DNA of 64,000 nucleotides from Methanotrichaceae archaeon (lineage in GTDB: Archaea; Halobacteriota; Methanosarcinia; Methanotrichales; Methanotrichaceae), in assembly GCA_013178225.1 (NCBI GenBank), contig JABLXE010000003.1:1-64000 (forward strand), read 5' to 3'. A program made the position numbers and the translations under genes. Shown in pieces: positions 1 through 6,700 of this stretch; the stretch's first letter is position 1; every line of letters begins with the position of its first letter. Below the pieces are notes generated by a model. It was not told where the DNA came from and did not search any database. It was given only the letters and a program-made list of their open reading frames with translations.

Positions 1-60
1 TAGGAGTATCGATACTGATAGATATAAATGAAGAATGGATGACGACTAGAAAGTACTTAT

Positions 61-122
61 ATATGGATATAGAATGAGACTTGGGATTGTAGGGCCATTC
101 AAATTACAGAAGATTCGGCACA
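61..122 (+). repeat. Dispersed 62-bp repeat, copy A
   Basis: This stretch matches 30002-30063 in the same orientation without gaps, about 50 of 62 bases identical, with the last 25 bases (98-122) identical. In one frame both copies encode NETW...RA.QITEDSA, and several differences are synonymous, so the repeat looks like a fragment of a protein gene rather than a transposon end. This copy has an in-frame TAG just before NETW. No open gene surrounds it, and bases 1-172 otherwise show nothing I can support. Confidence 0.55.
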
Positions 123-172
123 CTGCCGTTTGCTGGCACCTGATTATGCCGATTTTCATCATCTTGTCATCC

Positions 173-610
173 TCAGATCGGTTCACCTGATTGCTCTGGA
201 TCTTTATTTTCGACCACATGGGCAGAAATGTGCTCATAGAACGCATTGCACCTGCACCGCTCTGCTCCTCCGTTTCTGTTCGCCGTCCATCTCAGGAGCG
301 GGATTATGGCCTCTCTCAGATCCATTCCGTCCTTGGTCAGCGAATATTCGACGCGCGGAGGTATTTCAGCGAAGGATTCCCTTTTGATCAGGCCTTCGGA
401 CTCCAGCTCCTTGAGGGTGTCGGAAAGGGTCTTGGGGCTGATTCCTGGCAAAACCTCCATCAATTTTTTGAACCTGGGACGCTCGTAATTGCCGATGGCA
501 TTGATGATCAGAAGCGCCCATTTCTTGCTGATGACGTCTATTATGCCTTTAAGAGGACAAAGGCACAGGTTTTCGCATCCCTGGTGAATAACGTTACTTT
601 CCTTTTCCAT
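173..610 (-). CDS. HxlR-family winged-helix transcriptional regulator
   Basis: A 145-residue DNA-binding protein. After an N-terminal Cys-rich stretch (CENLCLCP) comes the HxlR core: ISKKWALLIINAI, then PRFKKLMEVLPGISPKTLSDTLKELESEGLI (recognition helix region) and the wing PPRVEYSLTKDG. The open frame extends upstream to 970, but that part overlaps the divergent gene at 686 and is not family-like. I chose the ATG at 610; ATG 622 is an alternative adding four residues. HxlR proteins often sense reactive electrophiles or redox state through cysteines, and the two Cys clusters (N-terminal, and RCRCN near the C-terminus) would suit that, but this is inference. It is divergent from the small Cys/His protein at 686, a likely target together with its own gene. 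Confidence 0.88.
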   Translation of the reverse strand: MEKESNVIHQGCENLCLCPLKGIIDVISKKWALLIINAIGNYERPRFKKLMEVLPGISPKTLSDTLKELESEGLIKRESFAEIPPRVEYSLTKDGMDLREAIIPLLRWTANRNGGAERCRCNAFYEHISAHVVENKDPEQSGEPI

Positions 611-622
611 AGCCACTATCAT

Positions 623-648
623 ACTATAAACTCGATAGTTTAAATACT
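623..648. promoter_or_regulatory. Divergent promoter with small inverted repeat
   Basis: The 75-bp gap between the divergent starts (610 and 686) holds an inverted repeat ACTAT-N7-ATAGT (623-639) next to TTTAAATAC (about 640-648), which can serve as a TATA element for the rightward gene; its reverse complement GTATTTAAA could serve leftward. The repeat next to the TATA element is a candidate HxlR autoregulatory operator. Site function is inferred from position only. Confidence 0.4.
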
Positions 649-685
649 TTACATTTGATATCGAGCTTTTGGAGGCGAACCGGAT

Positions 686-898
686 ATGTGCGAAGGATAC
701 AGATGCGAAACAGAAGGGCATGGACACCACCCGGGCCATGTTGCCCACGAGAGGTGTCACTGCAGCTGCGGGCATAATGGACGGAAGTTCCTGAGCCGGA
801 ACGAAAAAATAGAGATGCTCAAGGAGTACAAAAAATCTCTGCAAAACGAGCTGGAAGGGGTTGAAGAGAAGTTGAACTCTCTCAAGGGAGAGCCTTAA
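686..898 (+). CDS. Small Cys/His-rich protein with C-terminal coiled coil (DUF5320-like)
   Basis: A 70-residue protein preceded by a GGAGG Shine-Dalgarno at 671-675. The first ~33 residues are rich in Cys and His (MCEGYRC, GHGHHPGH, ERCHCSCGH), a likely metal-binding segment. The C-terminal half (EKIEMLKEYKKSLQNELEGV...) is a short charged coiled coil typical of the DUF5320 group of small proteins found in anaerobic archaea and bacteria, whose function is not established. It is divergent from the HxlR regulator, suggesting co-regulation by metal or redox stress. The exporter operon follows 98 bp downstream on the same strand. Confidence 0.65.
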   Translation: MCEGYRCETEGHGHHPGHVAHERCHCSCGHNGRKFLSRNEKIEMLKEYKKSLQNELEGVEEKLNSLKGEP

Positions 899-996
899 TC
901 TTTCTATTTTTCCATTTGTTGTAACGGGGAAAAAAGAGTTGATGAAAGAGGCGATCAAAGGGTTGATCAAGTCAGGGTCGTGATTGCGATACAGAT

Positions 997-1968
997 ATGA
1001 ATACGCCTCCGGTCATCCAGGCAAATGACTTAACAAAGCGCTATGAAGATCTTGTGGCCGTTGACCGTATCAGCTTTGACGTTTCCGAAGGGGAGATCTT
1101 CGGCCTGCTGGGCCCCAACGGCTCGGGAAAGAGCACGACCATCAGGATGCTGGTCGGGCTTTCCCGGCCCAGTGGCGGCCGGGCCACGATTTTAGGAAGA
1201 GATATCCTTTCCGGCATGATCGAAGCCAAAAAGCAGATAGGCGTCGTTCCCGACATCTCCAACCTCTACGATGAGCTGTCGGCAAGGGAAAATCTCCTGT
1301 TCATGGCCAGGCTCTATGGAGTGCCTAAGGCGCTGCAGGAGCAGAGGGCCGATGATCTCCTCCGGGCCTTTGGGCTTTATGAACGAAAGGAGGGCAAATT
1401 CGGATCATTTTCAAGGGGAATGAAGCGGGCCCTGACCATTGCTGCCGCGCTGATACATGAGCCCAGAATTTTGTTCCTGGACGAGCCCACCGTCGGGTTG
1501 GATGTGGTGGCGGCCCGGTCTCTTCGAAACCTCATCTCCAATCTGCGGGCCCAGGGCCTGACCATAATCCTCACTACACACTATCTGGAGGAGGCGGACC
1601 ATCTCTGCGACCGGATAGCCATCCTGGTGAAGGGCAAAATAGTGAGCATAGATACGCCAGAAAGATTAAAGAGCCTGGCAAGGGGCCGTCTCAGCATAGA
1701 GTTCACCTTTTCTTCAGGGATCTCAAAGCTGATGGACGATCTTTCGGAACGGCTGTCGGACTCTGAGGTGGCCCTGCTGGATGAGAGCAGGGTGAGAATT
1801 TACGGAGATGATCCGCAAAGGATCTTCCGGGAGGCCTTCCGGTTCTCCGAGGACCATGGCCTCGGGCTGGAGGCCGCGAACAGCGTTTTTCCCAGCCTGG
1901 AGGACGCCTTCGTGAGGATCACCGGGCTGTCGCCTGTGGTCATGCTGAAAGAGAAGGGAGGCAAATAG
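997..1968 (+). CDS. ABC-2 type exporter, ATP-binding subunit
   Basis: A 323-residue ATPase of the drug/lipid/polysaccharide exporter class. Walker A is GPNGSGKST (about residues 40-48), the signature loop is FSRGMKR, Walker B is ILFLDEPTVGLD, and the switch His lies in TTHYLEEAD. The ~100-residue C-terminal extension after the nucleotide-binding domain is typical of DrrA/CcmA-like members. The permease gene starts one base after this stop, so the two form an operon and presumably a heteromeric or 2+2 exporter. The substrate cannot be read from sequence. The start at ATG 997 gives the usual N-terminus (IQANDLTKRYEDLVAVDRISF). Confidence 0.9.
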   Translation: MNTPPVIQANDLTKRYEDLVAVDRISFDVSEGEIFGLLGPNGSGKSTTIRMLVGLSRPSGGRATILGRDILSGMIEAKKQIGVVPDISNLYDELSARENLLFMARLYGVPKALQEQRADDLLRAFGLYERKEGKFGSFSRGMKRALTIAAALIHEPRILFLDEPTVGLDVVAARSLRNLISNLRAQGLTIILTTHYLEEADHLCDRIAILVKGKIVSIDTPERLKSLARGRLSIEFTFSSGISKLMDDLSERLSDSEVALLDESRVRIYGDDPQRIFREAFRFSEDHGLGLEAANSVFPSLEDAFVRITGLSPVVMLKEKGGK

Positions 1969-1969
1969 A

Positions 1970-2695
1970 ATGTGGCAGGACGAGCTGCGGTGCATCTACC
2001 ACATAGCCGAGAAGGACATGAGGACCTATTACCTGAAGCCTCCGGCGGTGAGCTGGGGAATAGTCTTCCCTGTGGCCTGGACTCTAGCCTTTTACCTCAG
2101 AAATCCTCAGGACTTCGCGGAGCTGGTTCCCGGTCTCATCGCCATGACCATTCTGTTCAGCACCACGGCCGCGGAGGCTGTGGTCATCAACTTCGAGCTT
2201 CGGCTCGGATCTCTAGAGAGGCTGCTGCTGGCCCCGGTGAGCGCAGAATCCGTCCTGCTGGCCAAGGTCCTGGGAGGATTTGCCTTTGGAGCGTTAATGA
2301 CCCTGGTGGTTGCAGCAGGCTGCATCATCGGGCTTGATCTGCACCCCGACTATCTCGGGCTGTTCACGATCTCTACCCTCTCGCTGCTGGCTTTTTCGTC
2401 CCTGGGAGCCCTTGTCAGCGTCTCTGTAAAAGAGGTGTTCGAGGCCCAGACTCTGCTAAACCTTCCCCGGTTCATCATGATCTTTCTCTGCGGAGTGGTC
2501 TATCCTGTATCGGCCATGCCCGAGGCGTTGCAGGTTCTGGCAAAGTTCTTGCCGCTCACTTATACCGTCAGCGGCCTGAGAAGCGCTCTGGCCGGCGGAA
2601 CTCCCTATCTGTGGTGGGACAGCCTGGCGCTGCTGGCCTTTCTTGCCGCCTTCATATTTCCGGCCATGAGGCTTCTTGGCAAGAAGTTTGAGTGA
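1970..2695 (+). CDS. ABC-2 type exporter, membrane permease
   Basis: A 241-residue integral membrane protein with about six hydrophobic segments and the ABC-2 permease pattern: an N-terminal cytosolic stretch, a coupling region (RLGSLERLLLAPVSAESVLLAK), and a C-terminal FLPLTYTVSGLRSAL motif typical of the family. It starts one base after the ATPase stop, with GGGAGG a few bases upstream inside the ATPase gene, so translation is probably coupled. It is convergent with dph2 (2750). Confidence 0.88.
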   Translation: MWQDELRCIYHIAEKDMRTYYLKPPAVSWGIVFPVAWTLAFYLRNPQDFAELVPGLIAMTILFSTTAAEAVVINFELRLGSLERLLLAPVSAESVLLAKVLGGFAFGALMTLVVAAGCIIGLDLHPDYLGLFTISTLSLLAFSSLGALVSVSVKEVFEAQTLLNLPRFIMIFLCGVVYPVSAMPEALQVLAKFLPLTYTVSGLRSALAGGTPYLWWDSLALLAFLAAFIFPAMRLLGKKFE

Positions 2696-2749
2696 GGAAA
2701 ATTAGAGGCGGGATTCGATCGGCCACCTATCCCGTGCCGAGGTCGTTTC

Positions 2750-3751
2750 CTACCGCTCTATCTCATCGAATTCATAGTCCTGCCAGGCTCGATCTCCGAC
2801 CATTATCTCGAACTCCTGAGGGGTGAGCATGGGAATGTCGTATTTGGCTGCATCGTCCAAGGCCACCCGCGGGCAGGCTGTCGACACCGCTGCCGGAAAT
2901 CCCAGGTTCAACAGCCGATCCGGCTCGATGTTGTCCAGGTACACCAGAAACATCTCCCGGCCTTTGGCCTCCCCCAGCTCTTTGATCCGTCTGGCCGTCT
3001 CCCAGCGCCTCTGTCCCGGCTTCTTCGATACCAGGACTGCAAATCTCCTCTCGTACCAGGCGCGGGAGATGGCTGCAAACCTCTGCCGCAGCAGTGGTTC
3101 GGGATCAATCACCGCCGCCTCGCCGGTGGCCGGGTCTGCAATAACGACCCTCTTTCCGGTGGCCAGGGCGATTCCCAGGGGGTGAAAGCGACCTGTGCCG
3201 ACGAAGAGATACTCCTCGACGTCCAGGCTCCTGGCCGTGCAATAGCTGCAGCCCAGCACCTGACCCGGATACTTGGCTCTGCCACACGGTTCCCCTATCC
3301 GGGCATCAATTCCCAGCTCCTTTAAAACCTGCAGCGCCTGGCCGATCTGATGCGAGTGCTGAACCGTGGTCGAGAGGCCCACCTTCTTGGACTTTAAAAG
3401 CGCTGCCCCGTTTCGGACCGCCTCTTTTAAGTCCTCCTTCATCCTGACCTCGACGAAGATCGCTTTTTCCGGCTGCTCTTCAAGCTCCGCATGCCCCAGG
3501 TGAACCAGCACGTCCACCTCTTCGGCGAGGATCAGGTCCAGGTCGCAGGCTCCGTAACACGGGTCACCGGAGATCACCACTTCGTGACCGGTCTTTTCAG
3601 AGATCAGCCCGGCAATCCCGGGAAGATCGCGTTTGAGCCCTTCAGGGGCCTGAAGCCCCACCTTTCGCGCTCCCCGGCTCCGCAGCCTTTCCAGGATCGA
3701 ATCCAGATCCAGATCGAAGCTAGAACCAGCGGTCAAGGGTGCTCTGTCCAC
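2750..3751 (-). CDS. dph2: Diphthamide biosynthesis enzyme Dph2 (radical 3-amino-3-carboxypropyl transferase)
   Basis: A 333-residue enzyme for the first step of diphthamide synthesis: transfer of the aminocarboxypropyl group of S-adenosylmethionine to a histidine of elongation factor 2, using a non-classical [4Fe-4S] radical mechanism. Three separated Cys sites are present at the spacing known for archaeal Dph2: C65 (GDPCYGAC), C168/C171 (GCSYC) and C293 (STACPRVA). The reading frame stays open upstream to an ATG at 3847, but that part lies inside fen1 and is arginine-rich shadow sequence. I chose GTG 3751 because GGAGGAGGTG ends seven bases before it and the length then fits the family. The start overlaps the last 32 bases of fen1, so the two are translationally linked. 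Confidence 0.9.
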   Translation of the reverse strand: MDRAPLTAGSSFDLDLDSILERLRSRGARKVGLQAPEGLKRDLPGIAGLISEKTGHEVVISGDPCYGACDLDLILAEEVDVLVHLGHAELEEQPEKAIFVEVRMKEDLKEAVRNGAALLKSKKVGLSTTVQHSHQIGQALQVLKELGIDARIGEPCGRAKYPGQVLGCSYCTARSLDVEEYLFVGTGRFHPLGIALATGKRVVIADPATGEAAVIDPEPLLRQRFAAISRAWYERRFAVLVSKKPGQRRWETARRIKELGEAKGREMFLVYLDNIEPDRLLNLGFPAAVSTACPRVALDDAAKYDIPMLTPQEFEIMVGDRAWQDYEFDEIER

Positions 3752-4730
3752 GGCGGTACACCTCCTCCAGGCGTCCTGCGGTCTTCTGCACTCTCTCCAG
3801 GTCGAAGTCCCTCTCCTCGACCAAAAAGGAGACGATCTTCTCCGCATTGGGCCTGGTCATCTTTATCTGGAACTCGTCGGTCACCTGAGGATGAAGGAAC
3901 AGCTCCCTGATCTCCTCAAAGTGGTCTATGGTCTCATTGCGGCTGGCCAGGACGGCCTTCAGATCTCCGAACTCCCGGATGAGCTTCAGAGCGGTTCTGG
4001 GACCAACCCGGGAAAGGCCGGAATTGTAATCAGTGCCGCACATGATGCCTATCTCCACCATCTGGTCCCGGGTGATATGGAGCCTTTCCAGCTCCTCTTC
4101 GAGCACAATTATCTCCGGCTCGACCTCCACGTAGACGTTCTTTCTGGGGAGCTTTCTCTTGCCGGTGATGGTCAGATTCCTGACCACGCGCGGTGCTCCG
4201 AAGAGCAGCGAATCATAATCCTGGCTGCCCACGATGTAGACCGCATCCCTTCTGGCCATGTATGCGGCCTGAGCCTCGCCTTCAGATGGAGCCTGCACCA
4301 TGGGCAGCCCCATGGCAGAGATGAGCCTTTGAGCATCATCCAGGATCTCGTCATTAATTCTCGACGCAGCCTGCGCATATTTGAAACCGTCATCTCCTCT
4401 GGCCCTGGCCTCTTCCCAGGCATCTGATGCCTTCTCTCTTAATTCAGCCCTTTCCTGCAGTGTACCGGATTTAAGCGACGGTGGCTGCCCGTCAAAGACA
4501 AAAGCCACTTTTACGCCGGCCTCCATCAGGTTGGTAGTGCGGTAAAGCAGCCCGGAGAGGTGAGAGGTTACCCTTCCCGAGCTGTCCATGAGCGGAGTTC
4601 CGTCCTTTTGCCGGATAATGCTTAAGAACTGGTAAAGAGTATTGAAGGCGTCTACAGCTACCCATCTTCCGGATAGGGCAGAAATCTCTATGCTCTTTTT
4701 CCCGAGCAGATCCCCTAAGTCAACGCCCAT
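3720..4730 (-). CDS. fen: Flap endonuclease 1 (FEN-1/XPG family)
   Basis: A 336-residue structure-specific nuclease that removes 5' flaps during Okazaki fragment maturation and repair. The N-terminal XPG domain starts at MGVDLGDLL with VAVDAFNTLYQ and VFDGQPPSLK. The internal XPG-I domain has APSEGEAQAAYMA, and YIVGSQDYDSLLFGAP carries the metal-binding acidic residues. The helix-hairpin-helix is MCGTDYNSGLSRVGPRTAL. The C-terminus QSTLDRWF is a textbook PCNA-interacting (PIP) box. Length matches archaeal FEN-1. It is followed by dph2 with overlap. A short AT-rich stretch containing TTATATA lies just upstream (about 4753-4760). Confidence 0.96.
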   Translation of the reverse strand: MGVDLGDLLGKKSIEISALSGRWVAVDAFNTLYQFLSIIRQKDGTPLMDSSGRVTSHLSGLLYRTTNLMEAGVKVAFVFDGQPPSLKSGTLQERAELREKASDAWEEARARGDDGFKYAQAASRINDEILDDAQRLISAMGLPMVQAPSEGEAQAAYMARRDAVYIVGSQDYDSLLFGAPRVVRNLTITGKRKLPRKNVYVEVEPEIIVLEEELERLHITRDQMVEIGIMCGTDYNSGLSRVGPRTALKLIREFGDLKAVLASRNETIDHFEEIRELFLHPQVTDEFQIKMTRPNAEKIVSFLVEERDFDLERVQKTAGRLEEVYRRGQSTLDRWF

Positions 4731-4922
4731 AATCCACCTTTTGTGTGCTCTTTATTATATAGATCTTCCATTGCGCTCCATTCCTTCACGGCTGCCGGGA
4801 TATATTCCAAGGAAATCCTGAGCTTTAACGTTCTCATAATCTGGGGACCCGCATTTGTTCCGGCGATGAATTCGCCTCATCAAAGATTGCCACTCCAGCG
4901 GTGATAATGCCTGATAATACCA

Positions 4923-4930
4923 TTTAAATA
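4923..4930 (+). promoter_or_regulatory. TATA box for the A-type Fe-S gene
   Basis: TTTAAATA lies 35 bases before ATG 4965. A start site about 26 bases downstream would leave a short leader that contains GGAG (4952-4955). Position and composition fit an archaeal promoter. Confidence 0.5.
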
Positions 4931-4964
4931 CCAGTTTGGCGGAGATATAATCTGGAGATAAATT

Positions 4965-5333
4965 ATGATTGAGATCACAGAAGCTGCTGCTAATATGCTG
5001 AAGCGCAGCGAGGCTGAAGGCAAGGTTATCAGGATGTTCCTGGCAGCGATAGATGAAGAAGGAGCAAATTACGGTCTGGCCCTCGGCGATCCTGAACAGG
5101 ACGACATAATCTATGAAGACCGGGGAATAAAGATTCATATGAGCCCCACAGATACGGAACTCCTGCGGGAGACCATAATCGACTATGTCAACGACGATAA
5201 TGCCACAGGCTTTATCATCAGGGGTCCGGAGGACGAAATAGATACCGGCTGCTCCTCCTGCGCCAGTTTCGGAACTTGCGAGCACGATCACGACAGCTGC
5301 GATCATGACCACGAAGGCTGCGGATGTCGGTGA
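4965..5333 (+). CDS. HesB/IscA-like A-type iron-sulfur protein with Cys/His-rich tail
   Basis: A 122-residue protein. Residues 1-95 have the pattern of the HesB/IscA fold (MIEITEAAANMLK, GANYGLALGD, DDIIYEDRGIKIHM, TIIDYVND..TGFIIRGPE). The C-terminal 30 residues are unusual: CSSCASFGTC followed by alternating EHDHDSCDHDHEGCGC, giving six Cys and five His. Canonical A-type carriers use C-x35-65-CGC-type ligands; here the N-terminal ligand Cys is absent and all Cys are in the tail, so it may bind metal differently or act in trafficking rather than classical cluster transfer. It stands alone, divergent from fen. Confidence 0.72.
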   Translation: MIEITEAAANMLKRSEAEGKVIRMFLAAIDEEGANYGLALGDPEQDDIIYEDRGIKIHMSPTDTELLRETIIDYVNDDNATGFIIRGPEDEIDTGCSSCASFGTCEHDHDSCDHDHEGCGCR

Positions 5334-5414
5334 AGTCCAATAGCTGATTCGTGGGAAGATACTTGAAATAATGGACGGCTTTCGGTTACATCACCATCAG
5401 TTTCCCCCAAAATC

Positions 5415-5963
5415 ATGCCTGTGAGCTTTGATCCCGAGTTAAGGCTTCGGCAGCTGGCCGAGTACGTTCTGAAGATCCACTTGAACCTGGGCCCTGAGGA
5501 GGCTGAAGTTCAGCTTCTACGCTGCAGGCTGGTGGGCTACAGCTTAGCAGCACAGCTAACGTCAGAGGGCTACGGCAAAAAATACATCGACAGCCTGATG
5601 GCCGAGGCCTACAAAAATCTTGAAGCTGTGACCGGAAGAGTGGTGACGAACCCGTATGCAGATCCCTGTGCTTCACAGTATGCTATGCTGGACTGGCTGA
5701 GGTCCCTGGCGATGCGAGATCCTGCTGAGCCGTTCATGATATTCATCCGTGCAGAGTTCCGGAAGGTCTTCGTTCCCACTCTGCGCCTATTGACCGTCCT
5801 TTGCGGCACCAAGAACAAATACACCTGGGAGGAGGTCAGAGGCCAGCTCCAGGAGATAATGCGTCTCCTGCAGGTCGAAGCTGCATGGGAGGAGTGCGAA
5901 TCTCACCTGGAAAGATACCTGCAGAAGGTCGCTCCAATCATGGGGGATGAATTTAGCCTTTGA
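5415..5963 (+). CDS. Conserved-looking protein of unknown function
   Basis: A 182-residue soluble, mostly alpha-helical protein that I do not recognise. It has no signal peptide or membrane segment. It contains leucine-rich helices (RQLAEYVLKIHLNL, VQLLRCRLVGYSLAAQL), a short NPYADPCASQYAMLDWL stretch and an acidic amphipathic C-terminus. Codon use resembles the neighbours, which supports it as a real gene. It lies between the HesB-like gene and fmdE on the same strand, with 81- and 120-base gaps, so co-transcription is possible but not shown. Confidence 0.6.
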   Translation: MPVSFDPELRLRQLAEYVLKIHLNLGPEEAEVQLLRCRLVGYSLAAQLTSEGYGKKYIDSLMAEAYKNLEAVTGRVVTNPYADPCASQYAMLDWLRSLAMRDPAEPFMIFIRAEFRKVFVPTLRLLTVLCGTKNKYTWEEVRGQLQEIMRLLQVEAAWEECESHLERYLQKVAPIMGDEFSL

Positions 5964-6083
5964 AATTAGCCTCTGAAATGATAGCCAAACCTCAAGTCGT
6001 TTTTTCCGTCGGCACGGTGCCGGCATATATGCAAAACCTTCTTAAAGGTGGTAGCGGAATAGCCCTTCCTTGAGGGCTTCGAT

Positions 6084-6698
6084 ATGGAGGAAATGCTGCG
6101 GTTGATAGCCGATCCCGAGTTGCGCTCTCAGGTCGAAAGGGTAGTCCCCTTTCACGGTTATCTGAGCACGGGAGCATTTATCGGCATCCAGATGTTCAAT
6201 ATTGCTCGAAGAGAGCTTGACATAAAAGAAGGTGAGCGGATCTTCGTTACCTGTGAGACCTATAACTGTCTTCCCGATCCGTTCCAGGTCCTGGCAGGAG
6301 CCACCATCGGCAATAAAGGCCTGACCATCAAAGATCACGGAAAGATGGCCGCAACGGTCGTCAAGCGGGGGGAATTCGGCAAGAAGACCCGGGGACTGAG
6401 AATCATGCTCGACCCTGCCAAGACCGCCCAATATCCCCAGCTCCATGCCTGGTTCATGAAGACCTGCAAGGTTCCTCACCCTGAAGCCGTGTCCATTCTA
6501 ATTGAGGCAGGAGAGAGCGTCTATTCCTGGGAAGTTCTGGAGGTTGAAGTTCCCGATAGGCCAAGGAAAGTCATTGCCATTTGCGAGAGATGCGGGGAGA
6601 GCTTTATTCAGCGAGAGAACGAAGCCTTATGCCAGGCTTGCCTCGATGGTCTCGCCGCTGAGAGTCACAAATCTTGCTGTTCAAATCCGGAGGATTAG
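6084..6698 (+). CDS. fmdE: FmdE-family protein with C-terminal zinc ribbon
   Basis: A 204-residue protein of the formylmethanofuran dehydrogenase subunit E family. The FmdE domain covers residues ~10-150 with VPFHGYLSTGAFIG, CETYNCLPDPFQVLAGATIGNKG and DHGKMAATVVKRG...TRGLRI, the conserved His/Cys/Asp pattern of the family. Residues ~165-190 form a CxxC...CxxC ribbon (CERCGESF...CQACLDG). In Methanosarcina fmdE heads the fmdEFACDB operon; here it is separated from F-A-C-D-B by about 5 kb and instead lies two bases upstream of the formate dehydrogenase gene, forming an operon. Its role may be cofactor or subunit assembly for both molybdoenzymes (inference). A CATATATGC element at ~6024-6032 may be the promoter. 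Confidence 0.8.
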   Translation: MEEMLRLIADPELRSQVERVVPFHGYLSTGAFIGIQMFNIARRELDIKEGERIFVTCETYNCLPDPFQVLAGATIGNKGLTIKDHGKMAATVVKRGEFGKKTRGLRIMLDPAKTAQYPQLHAWFMKTCKVPHPEAVSILIEAGESVYSWEVLEVEVPDRPRKVIAICERCGESFIQRENEALCQACLDGLAAESHKSCCSNPED

Positions 6699-6700
6699 AG

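Noticed and set aside
173-970. 265-codon extension of the HxlR gene
   Set aside because: The N-terminal 120 codons overlap the divergent gene with Shine-Dalgarno at 686 and are not HxlR-like.
2750-3847. Longer Dph2 start at ATG 3847
   Set aside because: The extra 32 residues are an Arg/Ser/Trp-rich readout of fen1 DNA; GTG 3751 has a Shine-Dalgarno and gives the family length.
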